From Verrucomicrobiales bacterium (GTDB taxonomy: Bacteria > Verrucomicrobiota > Verrucomicrobiia > Verrucomicrobiales > DEV007): a DNA stretch of 6,660 nucleotides. Made by a program: the position numbers and the translations under genes. The notes beneath the pieces were generated by a model. It had not been told where the DNA came from. It did no database searches and saw nothing but the letters and a program-made list of their open reading frames with translations. The DNA lies in assembly GCA_022424805.1 (NCBI GenBank), contig JAKMGR010000471.1, forward strand, positions 1-6,660. Reading direction: 5' to 3'. This document shows, piece after piece, positions 1 through 5,534 of this stretch (position 1 is its first letter; each line of letters begins with the position of its first letter).

Positions 1-475
1 TTTTTTCTCCGTGCTTGTTGTTGGGGCCGTCGATCTTCGGGAGAAACGGCATTTTTTCCTCCACCTTCATGTCCGTCCCGATGAAGTGATCGAAGCCCAG
101 TTTTTCTGAAATGCCTGCAAGGTAAAACTCGGGACTGGCGCTGTTGAGAATGAGGATGCGCCCCTCTTCCCGATTCCGCTCGAGTTCCGCCAACACTTCT
201 GGGTAGAGCGCTGCCTGAAAATCAGATTCCAGAAAATTGCGCACATGTTTCTCCAGGGTCTCCCGTTTCATCCCCACGAGATAGCTCGCAAAAACACGCT
301 TCATTGTGCGCAGATTCAACAGGCGAAGAGCCGCGAAAGGGAGGCAAAGAAAAAACCAAATCAGGTAGACCCGTCGCCAGCCCTCGCGCTGTAAAACGTA
401 ATTGCAAAACAGTGCCTGCGTATCAAAAGGCAGGATGGTATGATCGAGATCAAATAATGCGTAGCCACGCGACAT
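1..475 (-). CDS. HAD-IB family (SerB-like) phosphatase, C-terminus cut by window edge
   Basis: The frame opens at an ATG at 475 (minus strand) and stays open for 158 codons to the left edge, so the C-terminus is missing. Residues 7-15 read LFDLDHTIL, the HAD motif I DxDxT, with D9 as expected nucleophile and D11 as acid/base. Motif II is LNSAS at about 110-114, with S112 as the phosphate-binding residue. The helical cap lies between them, which is the layout of the HAD-IB subclass that includes phosphoserine phosphatase and related hydrolases. Residues 37-53 are strongly hydrophobic with aromatics and could touch a membrane, although cap helices can look like this. Motifs III (Lys) and IV (DD) would lie beyond the edge. 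The substrate cannot be told; phosphoserine or a lipid-linked phosphate are family possibilities. No clear Shine-Dalgarno precedes the start. The gene is divergent from the next one. Confidence 0.87.
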   Translation of the reverse strand, partial: MSRGYALFDLDHTILPFDTQALFCNYVLQREGWRRVYLIWFFLCLPFAALRLLNLRTMKRVFASYLVGMKRETLEKHVRNFLESDFQAALYPEVLAELERNREEGRILILNSASPEFYLAGISEKLGFDHFIGTDMKVEEKMPFLPKIDGPNNKHGEK

Positions 476-520
476 AAGTGAAAACGATACCGCCAGACTG
501 GAGTTTCGCCAAGCGGCGAC

Positions 521-560
521 ATTCCCGGGGTATAGATTATCCGTTGCAGACCCGGGCAAT
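521..560. repeat. Imperfect inverted repeat in a divergent promoter region
   Basis: The 94-base gap between the HAD gene and the hypothetical gene holds two copies of the palindrome CCCGGG, at 524-529 and 551-556. With flanking bases, 521-530 and the reverse complement of 551-560 agree at 8 of 10 positions. The 20 bases between include TATAGATTAT (531-540), which could hold a -10 box for the rightward gene, though no convincing -35 sits at 17 bases. A second small inverted repeat, CGCC-AAGC-GGCG, is at 507-518. An operator role is inference only. Confidence 0.3.
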
Positions 561-569
561 ACTGCCACA

Positions 570-1211
570 ATGCCCCCTGAAGCGGATCGGAAGTCCGAGA
601 CCGCACCTGCCTTTTTCATGAAAGCCTACCAGATTTTCCAGGAAATGACTCCGGAGCGCGCCGAGTCCGTATTTCAGTATCTCCGCGACGAACAGCGCGA
701 CGTATACGGCGCCAGCCTTGCTTCCCTGGCGGCAAACCGAAAGCTCCGACCTGTTTTCATCCAGAAGAAAAAGGGAGCAGAGCAGGTTGCCTGGATGGCA
801 AAGAACATTCGACTTCGCGGATCCGAGGAAATCGCTGAGCACGTTCTCCAGCTTTGGCTGATGCAGGCCCACAACGAAATGCTTGTCCAGTTTCTCAACG
901 GAGTCGGTATCGAGCACGATGGTGAAGGTGCTGCCGAAGATCTTCCCGACGATCTTGATGCGAAAAAGCTCAAGAAAACCGTCGACAAATTGATCGCCGA
1001 TCACGACGAAGAACTCGTCCGTATTTACCTTCACGTCTTTCAGCGCCAGCGTTCCGATGGCTTCGCCGCCCTCACCAAGCTGATCGACGAAACCCCTGCG
1101 CTACAGTTTGGAGTAGAGAAAGAACCTGCTCCAACACCAGGGCCGGAAGCTCCCATTGAGGGAGAGGCCGAGCCGGAGGCCAAGGAAGAAGAAACTTCCG
1201 AGGAAGAGTGA
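570..1211 (+). CDS. Hypothetical helical protein with acidic C-terminal tail
   Basis: This 213-residue protein ends at TGA. I do not recognise a named family. There is no signal peptide and no membrane segment, so it is probably cytoplasmic. Residues 18-180 look almost wholly alpha-helical and amphipathic, with a basic stretch around 58-69 (NRKLRPVFIQKK) and an acidic linker around 115-130 (HDGEGAAEDLPDD). The helical region ends near 180. After it comes a proline-rich linker (185-195) and a disordered tail rich in Glu (197-213, ending SEEE). The start is uncertain: ATG 570 is used, but an in-frame ATG at 618 (residue 17, MKAYQIFQEM) is the other choice, and neither has a good ribosome site. 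Codon use and the long open frame support a real gene. The single-domain shape and charged tail would suit a protein-interaction or scaffold role, but this is a guess. Confidence 0.75.
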   Translation: MPPEADRKSETAPAFFMKAYQIFQEMTPERAESVFQYLRDEQRDVYGASLASLAANRKLRPVFIQKKKGAEQVAWMAKNIRLRGSEEIAEHVLQLWLMQAHNEMLVQFLNGVGIEHDGEGAAEDLPDDLDAKKLKKTVDKLIADHDEELVRIYLHVFQRQRSDGFAALTKLIDETPALQFGVEKEPAPTPGPEAPIEGEAEPEAKEEETSEEE

Positions 1212-1229
1212 TTCAATCCTTTTGAATCA
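1209..1229 (+). terminator. Hairpin overlapping the stop codon of the hypothetical gene
   Basis: A perfect 8-bp stem, TGATTCAA / TTGAATCA (1209-1216 with 1222-1229), has a 5-base loop TCCTT and begins at the TGA stop codon itself. It is AT-rich and no T-run follows, so it is not a classic intrinsic terminator. It may instead stabilise the mRNA 3' end or be a binding site. Its placement right at the gene end is the only positional support. Confidence 0.3.
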
Positions 1230-1258
1230 ATGACCTGACCCTGTTGGACGTATGATGT

Positions 1259-1287
1259 AACCCTGTTGGGTTCGCGCGAAAAACCCA
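1259..1287 (+). promoter_or_regulatory. Two mutually exclusive hairpins in the leader of the small ORF
   Basis: GGGTT at 1268-1272 can pair with AACCC at 1259-1263 (5-bp stem, TGTT tetraloop) or with AACCC at 1282-1286, where the stem grows to 6 bp as TGGGTT/AACCCA with a 9-base loop. The two hairpins cannot form together. TTCGCGCGAA (1271-1280) is itself a perfect 10-bp palindrome. ACCCTGTTGG also occurs twice as a direct repeat, at 1238-1247 and 1260-1269. The arrangement resembles an attenuator, but no known riboswitch class is recognised. Confidence 0.3.
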
Positions 1288-1310
1288 TTGCGCCTTTGCG
1301 CCTCTGCGTG
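1287..1310 (+). repeat. Three degenerate 8-bp tandem units (NTTGCGCC type)
   Basis: The units are ATTGCGCC (1287-1294), TTTGCGCC (1295-1302) and TCTGCGTG (1303-1310), followed by AGAC. I recall similar short TTTGCGCC/TCTGCGTGAGA strings as dispersed intergenic repeats in several environmental bacterial phyla, but this was not checked. The array ends 11 bases before the ATG at 1322, so it occupies the place where a ribosome site would be expected. Confidence 0.5.
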
Positions 1311-1321
1311 AGACTTACCTC

Positions 1322-1597
1322 ATGAAAAGCGCCTACGAACTTGCGATGGAACGGCTTGAGGAATCGGAGCCGGAAGTGAAGCTAACCGACGAGCAAAAAG
1401 CGGAGCTCGCCGCGATCGACGATAAGTTCAAAGCGAAGATCGCCGAGCGTGAGCTCTTTCTCAATGATCTCATTCGCAAAGCCGAAATGGAAGGAAGCTT
1501 CTTGGAGCTGCCTCAACTACAGGAACAGAAATCGAGGGAGATTTCGGCACTGAAGGACGAATGTGAGGCAGCGAAGGAAACAACTAGAAAAGGGTAA
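1322..1597 (+). CDS. Small coiled-coil hypothetical protein
   Basis: This 91-residue protein runs from ATG to TAA. It is highly charged, rich in Glu, Lys and Ala, and almost certainly helical. Residues 21-56 (starting LTDEQKAELAAIDDK) and 62-86 look like two amphipathic helices joined by a short turn near GSFLELP (58-64), a possible helical hairpin or coiled coil. There is one Cys (C81), no signal peptide and no membrane segment. I do not recognise the function; such small proteins often act in oligomers or as adaptors. The upstream leader has no good Shine-Dalgarno but carries structured repeats. The gene is convergent with the sigma factor gene, 20 bases away, with no clear terminator between them. 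The long frame and codon use of a coding kind support it. Confidence 0.75.
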   Translation: MKSAYELAMERLEESEPEVKLTDEQKAELAAIDDKFKAKIAERELFLNDLIRKAEMEGSFLELPQLQEQKSREISALKDECEAAKETTRKG

Positions 1598-1617
1598 GGG
1601 CAAAGCATCCCCTTCTC

Positions 1618-2334
1618 TCAAAACTCCTTCTTCAATACCTCAATCTCTTTCCGGATCATTCCGCCGACGCGATGCTTGGCGAGGTAGACCTGCGATTGGC
1701 TGACACCAAGTTCCCTTTTCACTTTGGAAACGTCCCAGTCTTTGATGACGTAGGCGTGGAAGATTTGAAACTGCTTTGGTGAAACTTGCTTTTTGACGCG
1801 CTCGATTGCGACTTCGGATAGATTGAATTTCCATTCGTTTTCCCACATCCGTTCGAGAATTTCCTCTCCATCTTCGCCCTCAAGTCGCTCGATGGTCATG
1901 GTATTGCGCTCGTCGCCATCTCTGCCGGGAGTGCCGCCGGATTGATTCATTGCTGCTGGGTTGCGTTGCTTTTTCCGGAACTGATCGGCGATGCGCCAGC
2001 GGGTGATGTTCATCAGCCACGTTTTAAAGGAACCTTTGCCGGGGTCGTATTTCTGTCCCTTTTTCCACTGCTTTGCGACAGAGAGAACGGTCTCCTGCAC
2101 CACGTCGAAGGCTTCGTCCTGCCCGAGACCCGATTTCAGCGACACGGAGTAGATCAGACGCCAGTAAGTCTGGTAAAATTCATTCCACGTTTTCTGATCT
2201 TCCCAATCCGAAAGCCTCTCGATGAGGCTCATGCGGGTTTTGGCGAACTGTTCTTTGAGGTCGGATTTTTTCTCCGGTTTTTCCATCGTTTTCATAACGT
2301 ATCGGGCATCCGCGATGCGGTCCAAGGTTTTCAC
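1618..2334 (-). CDS. ECF-type sigma-70 family RNA polymerase sigma factor
   Basis: The 238-residue product binds RNA polymerase core and directs it to a special promoter set. Sigma region 2 spans about 47-122: WNEFYQTYWRLIY, then DEAFDVVQETVLSVAKQW (core binding), then GSFKTWLMNITRWRIADQFRKK (region 2.3/2.4, -10 melting and contact). An acidic, flexible linker follows (about 123-165). Region 4 is about 178-236, with a helix-turn-helix around 202-231 including ELGVSQSQVYLAKHRV for -35 contact. There is no region 1.1 or 3, as in ECF factors. The TRMSLIERLSDWEDQ lead-in resembles the ECF factors expanded in Planctomycetes and Verrucomicrobia. The start at 2334 is GTG; ATG codons at 2295 (residue 14) and 2286 (residue 17) are plausible alternatives, and none has a good ribosome site. 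No anti-sigma gene is adjacent. The gene is divergent from the oxidoreductase pair, only 35 bases apart if GTG is used, so they may share control. Confidence 0.93.
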   Translation of the reverse strand: MKTLDRIADARYVMKTMEKPEKKSDLKEQFAKTRMSLIERLSDWEDQKTWNEFYQTYWRLIYSVSLKSGLGQDEAFDVVQETVLSVAKQWKKGQKYDPGKGSFKTWLMNITRWRIADQFRKKQRNPAAMNQSGGTPGRDGDERNTMTIERLEGEDGEEILERMWENEWKFNLSEVAIERVKKQVSPKQFQIFHAYVIKDWDVSKVKRELGVSQSQVYLAKHRVGGMIRKEIEVLKKEF

Positions 2335-2369
2335 TTGGCCATTCTACGAGGCACTTTTAGATTTCTTTC

Positions 2370-3617
2370 ATGATTCGTATCGGAATTATCGGATGTGGGC
2401 GCATTCTGGCTGCTCATTTGGAGGGCTATCGCATTCTTCGTGAGGCGGGTGTGGACAATTTTGAGATCACTGCGCTGTGCTCACGGAAAGCGGAAGATGC
2501 TCAGGGCTATGTAAAGCGCGGAGAAGGTCCGCCGCAGCGAAAACCGGTTTCCGACATTCCCGGGGATCCGCTCGCGGTGGGTGATCAGTATCTTTCCGAC
2601 TTTCAGCCCGATACCGAGGTCGAGATATTCACGGACTTCCGCGAACTGATTGCTTACGACCGAGTCGATGCGATCAATGATTTTACGATTCACAGCCTGC
2701 ATCACCAGATCGCCGAACACGCTTTTGCCGCGGGTAAGCACGTCCTTTCGCAGAAGCCGCTCGCGGTCACGATGGAGGGCGCGCGTCGCATGTGTGGGCA
2801 GGCCGAGGCAGCGGGAGTTACCTTCGGCGTTTTTGAAAATCTTCGCTTCGACCAGGGAGTGCGACATCAGCATTGGGCATTCAGCGATGATGGTCCTGCT
2901 GGAGAAATCCAGATTGCAGTGATGGGAAATATTGGAACCTGGTGGGCTCCGGATTTGATCGTTGCTGAAACGCCATGGCGTCACGAACTCGTCCAGGGCG
3001 GTGGCATGGCGCTCGATCTTGGCCCGCATTTTTTCGACATGATCCGTTACATCGGTGGTGGCGAAATTGTGAGTGTCACTGCGCAAACGCAGGTCGTCGA
3101 ACCAACTCGCTACCTGCTTCGCGATGGAGAGCGAGTTGATCCGGTTTCCTGCGATGCGGATGACACTTTCTATGCCCACTTTGAGCTCGAGTCGGGCGCG
3201 GCTGGGACCATGTTTGGCAGCTGGGGTGGCCATGGCACAAATACCGTCCTCGGCGACGGCCAGGTTTTATATGGGAGTAAAGGGCGTGTCACGGGTGATC
3301 GAATCCAGCTCGATGGGCAGGAGGAGCAGTCCCTCGCGTCGCTCTACGAAGCCAATGCATCGGCAGAAATGAAGGAACGTCACTTCCCACTCGGCCTCAC
3401 GAATGACTTTGCCCTGTCGCAGCTCGATTGGATTCGTGCAATAGAGGATGGAGCGCAACCCGAGTGCTCAGGTGCAGAAGGTCTTCGCGACCTCGCCTGC
3501 GCCTATGCCGTGGTCGAGTCCGATCATGCCGGGCGGGAGGTCAGCGTTGCGGAGGTGGAGAGTGGTGAACTTAGGGAATACCAGAAACCAATCGATGCGA
3601 AGTTTGGCTTGGAGTAG
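2370..3617 (+). CDS. Gfo/Idh/MocA family NAD(P)-dependent oxidoreductase
   Basis: This 415-residue protein has an N-terminal Rossmann fold with GIIGCG at 5-10 (GxGxxG) for NAD(P) binding. The usual EKP motif is QKP here (128-130), keeping the lysine K129. A GGGMALDLGPHFFD stretch (210-223) supplies D216 and H220, the D-x-x-x-H pair that works with the lysine in this family (as in inositol dehydrogenase). The C-terminal alpha/beta domain gives the substrate pocket. Residues about 44-82 are an insertion-like loop rich in Pro, Gly and charged residues, making the protein longer than the usual 330-380. Family members oxidise or reduce sugars, inositols and sugar acids; the substrate here is unknown. 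No signal peptide is seen, so it is likely cytoplasmic. It is followed 27 bases later by a second member, probably in one operon. No clear Shine-Dalgarno precedes the ATG. Confidence 0.92.
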   Translation: MIRIGIIGCGRILAAHLEGYRILREAGVDNFEITALCSRKAEDAQGYVKRGEGPPQRKPVSDIPGDPLAVGDQYLSDFQPDTEVEIFTDFRELIAYDRVDAINDFTIHSLHHQIAEHAFAAGKHVLSQKPLAVTMEGARRMCGQAEAAGVTFGVFENLRFDQGVRHQHWAFSDDGPAGEIQIAVMGNIGTWWAPDLIVAETPWRHELVQGGGMALDLGPHFFDMIRYIGGGEIVSVTAQTQVVEPTRYLLRDGERVDPVSCDADDTFYAHFELESGAAGTMFGSWGGHGTNTVLGDGQVLYGSKGRVTGDRIQLDGQEEQSLASLYEANASAEMKERHFPLGLTNDFALSQLDWIRAIEDGAQPECSGAEGLRDLACAYAVVESDHAGREVSVAEVESGELREYQKPIDAKFGLE

Positions 3618-3626
3618 GATAACGAT

Positions 3627-3631
3627 AAGGA
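3627..3631 (+). promoter_or_regulatory. Ribosome binding site for the second oxidoreductase
   Basis: AAGGA lies 13 bases before the ATG at 3645, inside the 27-base gap after the TAG of the upstream oxidoreductase. The spacing is slightly long. It is the clearest Shine-Dalgarno-like sequence in the window and supports the 3645 start and separate translation within one transcript. Confidence 0.5.
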
Positions 3632-3644
3632 AAAAGACTTTACC

Positions 3645-4646
3645 ATGCGGAAGATCGCAACTCTAGGACTCCACCACGACCATGTCTGGAGCAATCTCGA
3701 AGAACTACAAGCCACCGGCCGCGCCGAACTCGTCGCTGCTGCGGATACGGATGCGGAGCTGCTTGAGCATTACCGCTCAAAATTTCCTGGAAAGACCTAC
3801 GAATCATACGAGGAGCTTCTCGCCTCGGAAGAACTCGACGCTGTCTACATTTTTGCGAGCAACAAGCTCAGCGAAGACCTTGCCGTGATGGCCTGCGAGC
3901 GTGGGCTCCATTGTCTCGTTGAAAAACCCATGGCCGCAACGCTTGCCGGAGCCGACCGTATGCTTGCAGCTGCTAAGGCGAATGAAGTTCGTCTCATGAT
4001 CAACTGGCCTTTCACCTGGTGGCCGCAACTCCGACACGGCATTGCGATGGCGCAGGCAGGCGAAATTGGCCAGCTCTGGCAGGTGAAATACCGCGCCGCT
4101 CACCAGGGACCCGTCGAGCTTGGTTGTTCGCGCCAATTTTGCGAATGGCTCTACGACGAGAAGCTCAACGGGGCTGGCGCTTTGATGGACTACTGCTGCT
4201 ACGGAGCGGTCCTCGCTGAAGTTCTTCTTGGTCGCCCCGAGCAGGTCACGGCGGTGAAAATCAGTACGGGTCTGAAACCTGACTTTTCACTGGAGGACAA
4301 TGCGATCCTGGTCCTCACCTATCCGAATGCTCTCGCAACGACCGAAGCAAGCTGGACGCAGATCGGAAAGCTCACTTCCTACAGCACGACTCTATACGGT
4401 AGCGAGGGAACGGTTCTGATCGATCCGGATCATGGCGGAAGTATTAGCCTCGCCAACGAAGAACATCCTGAGGGAATCGAGCTCACTGTTCCCGGGCAGC
4501 CCGCGCACCTGGAAAATGCGAGCACGCACTTTCTCGCAGCGATCGAAGACCCAGGCCTCGAAATTTACCCGCTCTGCGAAATGAATCACTGCCACGCCTC
4601 GCAGTGGATTCTGGAGCAGGGGATTCGGGATGCTCGGGTAAGCTGA
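3645..4646 (+). CDS. Divergent Gfo/Idh/MocA family oxidoreductase
   Basis: The 333-residue protein keeps the family layout: an N-terminal nucleotide-binding fold, VEKPMAAT at 92-99 with E93-K94-P95, and a C-terminal domain from about 120. It departs at two key places. The glycine-rich loop reads LGLHHDHVW (7-15), not GxGxxG. In the GAGALMDYCCYG stretch (176-187) D182 is kept, but the residue four later, normally His, is Y186. It may therefore bind cofactor differently, act on an unusual substrate, or be non-catalytic; a lysine-only mechanism is also possible. The stop is TGA. The gene lies 27 bases after the first oxidoreductase with its own AAGGA site, so co-transcription is likely and the two may act on one sugar pathway or pair as subunits. 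It is convergent with the next gene, 11 bases apart. Confidence 0.9.
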   Translation: MRKIATLGLHHDHVWSNLEELQATGRAELVAAADTDAELLEHYRSKFPGKTYESYEELLASEELDAVYIFASNKLSEDLAVMACERGLHCLVEKPMAATLAGADRMLAAAKANEVRLMINWPFTWWPQLRHGIAMAQAGEIGQLWQVKYRAAHQGPVELGCSRQFCEWLYDEKLNGAGALMDYCCYGAVLAEVLLGRPEQVTAVKISTGLKPDFSLEDNAILVLTYPNALATTEASWTQIGKLTSYSTTLYGSEGTVLIDPDHGGSISLANEEHPEGIELTVPGQPAHLENASTHFLAAIEDPGLEIYPLCEMNHCHASQWILEQGIRDARVS

Positions 4647-4673
4647 GAGGCGAGCGGTTACTTGCTAGCCTCT
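4646..4673. terminator. Possible bidirectional hairpin between convergent genes
   Basis: AGAGGC (4646-4651) pairs with GCCTCT (4668-4673). After one mismatch, AGC (4653-4655) pairs with GCT (4664-4666), leaving an 8-base loop. It overlaps the last base of the oxidoreductase TGA and the last codons of the convergent selenoprotein candidate. No T-run follows directly (TTTTTT is 11 bases further, 4685-4690), so it is at best a weak terminator for either direction. Confidence 0.35.
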
Positions 4674-5374
4674 GGGTTCTGCGCTTTTTTGATGATCTCC
4701 TGATCAGCTTCAGAAAGCTTGGAGATATCGTATTCAAATCTTCTGCCGTTTGAGAATTGAAACTGCCCCGTGGTTCCCGAGACTTCGATAAGTTTTGCCT
4801 GCATGGTGCGTCCTTCCGCGTTATTCCATGCTCGCATCGCAACGAGGTCTTTCTTAATGGCGCCCAAACCGCTCGTAGACGCATTGCTGTCTTCGACTTC
4901 TCTCAGCGCTTTCTTGATGACCTTCTCTGATTCGGGATCAGCTGGGTGTCCGCTGAAAATGAGCTTTCCGGAAACATCGAATACGGCCATGTGCGGAATA
5001 CCGTCGCTCAAGTTTGGTCCTCGGATTCCTCTCGTAACCGTGTAGCTGATCTTTGTTTCGTCGACGAGCTTCTTGATTGCATCATCCGGGCTTCCCTGAA
5101 CTTCAGGAGCAACAATAACGAGCCCTTTCTTTTTCATTCTTCTGTCCATCTGAACCAGATGGGGAATTGCACCGATGCAGGGGCCTCACCGCGTGCCCCA
5201 ATATTCGATGGCGACGACCTTTCCAGACATTTTTGAGAGGTCGACTTCGTCTCCCGAAACATGCGCACCGAGGGAGAACTTTGAGAGCGTAATCGGCGAA
5301 GGGGAAGATTCTTGAGCAAGGCTGAGACTGGAGCAGTAAAATGCTAATGCTGCAAAAAGGAGGAGATTCTTCAT
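4658..5374 (-). CDS. Candidate selenoprotein: secreted TlpA/thioredoxin-like with SHD1-like domain (in-frame TGA read as Sec)
   Basis: From ATG 5374 to TAA the frame holds 238 residues if the TGA at 5186-5188 is read as selenocysteine (U63). Residues 1-20 are a Sec signal peptide (MKNLLLFAALAFYC..., likely cut after SLSLA). The thioredoxin fold follows: KVVAIEYWGTR (52-62), the active site U63-G64-P65-C66, then GAIPHL. The cis-proline loop is GIPHMAVFD (125-133, P127) followed by GKLIFSGHP. Apart from C14 in the signal peptide, C66 is the only Cys, so U63/C66 would be the sole redox pair of the exported protein. The C-terminus (about 180-231, RAWNN...FEYDISKLSEADQ) resembles an SHD1 domain common in Planctomycetes/Verrucomicrobia. 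The family reduces or isomerises disulfides outside the cytoplasm. A conventional reading gives two fragments: 62 residues stopping at TGA, and 163 residues from an internal ATG at 5149 lacking signal and active site. Rivals are nonsense mutation or base-call error. No clear Shine-Dalgarno is seen; clpX lies upstream, 160 bases away, same strand. Confidence 0.8.
5146..5162 (-). promoter_or_regulatory. Candidate bacterial SECIS hairpin
   Basis: In the mRNA, CCAUCUG-GUU-CAGAUGG forms a perfect 7-bp stem with a 3-base loop; if the closing G-C pair opens, the loop becomes GGUUC on a 6-bp stem. The first stem base is 23 bases after the TGA, and the GG of the loop begins 29 bases after it. As I recall the bacterial SECIS model, it wants a short stem-loop just downstream of UGA with a G in the first two apical-loop positions and 16-37 bases from the UGA. 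The E. coli fdhF loop also carries GGU. The hairpin sits inside the coding region (residues 71-77). Confidence 0.6.
5186..5188 (-). other. In-frame TGA, candidate selenocysteine codon
   Basis: The codon order is TGG GGC ACG CGG TGA GGC CCC TGC, giving W-G-T-R-U-G-P-C. The TGA replaces exactly the first Cys of the CxxC redox motif, the classic position for Sec in thioredoxin-fold selenoproteins. The codon also sits in the loop of a 5-bp GGGGC/GCCCC stem (5195-5199 with 5180-5184 on the genome). TGA terminates the hypothetical, sigma factor and second oxidoreductase genes, so it is normally a stop in this genome. Confidence 0.7.
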
Positions 5375-5534
5375 GGGTGCAAACTACCAAAGCTTTTCGC
5401 TCCAGGCCATCGCAAAAATGGGTCCACTTCCCTGGTCAGAAATCGGCTTTATTGGCCTCCGATCATTGGAGCTGCATAAACTCTTTCGAGGGTGTCCCGC
5501 AGGAATGCAGTGAAAGTATTTTCTGAGTCGGATG

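Noticed and set aside
537..1034. 165-codon minus-strand open frame opposite the hypothetical protein
   Set aside because: No recognisable motifs, and it overlaps a plus-strand frame with more protein-like composition, though the latter is itself only a hypothetical protein.
1598..1617. Terminator between the convergent small ORF and sigma factor
   Set aside because: The 20 bases AAGGG...CCCCTT region offers only a few base pairs and no T-run.
2481..3233. Long open frame of 250 codons on the minus strand
   Set aside because: It lies opposite the first oxidoreductase, which has clear motifs over its full length; this is a shadow frame.
4658..5149. A separate 163-residue protein starting at ATG 5149
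   Set aside because: It would begin within the thioredoxin fold after the active site, without a signal peptide. The frame continues upstream through GPCIGAIPHLVQ to the TGA and then to a perfect N-terminal half, so it is the downstream part of one gene.
5186..5374. A stand-alone 62-residue secreted peptide
   Set aside because: It ends in the middle of the active-site strand (EYWGTR) just before GPC; it makes sense only as the first part of the longer protein.
4658..5374. General reassignment of TGA to an amino acid in this genome
   Set aside because: TGA ends the genes at 570-1211, 1618-2334 and 3645-4646 at sensible lengths, so TGA is a normal stop here.
5375..5534. Possible small gene, strong promoter or clpX terminator in the 160-base gap
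   Set aside because: The frames are short. The CTCC/GGAG hairpin around 5457-5472 has only a 4-5 bp stem and no T-run, and no convincing -35/-10 pair is seen.
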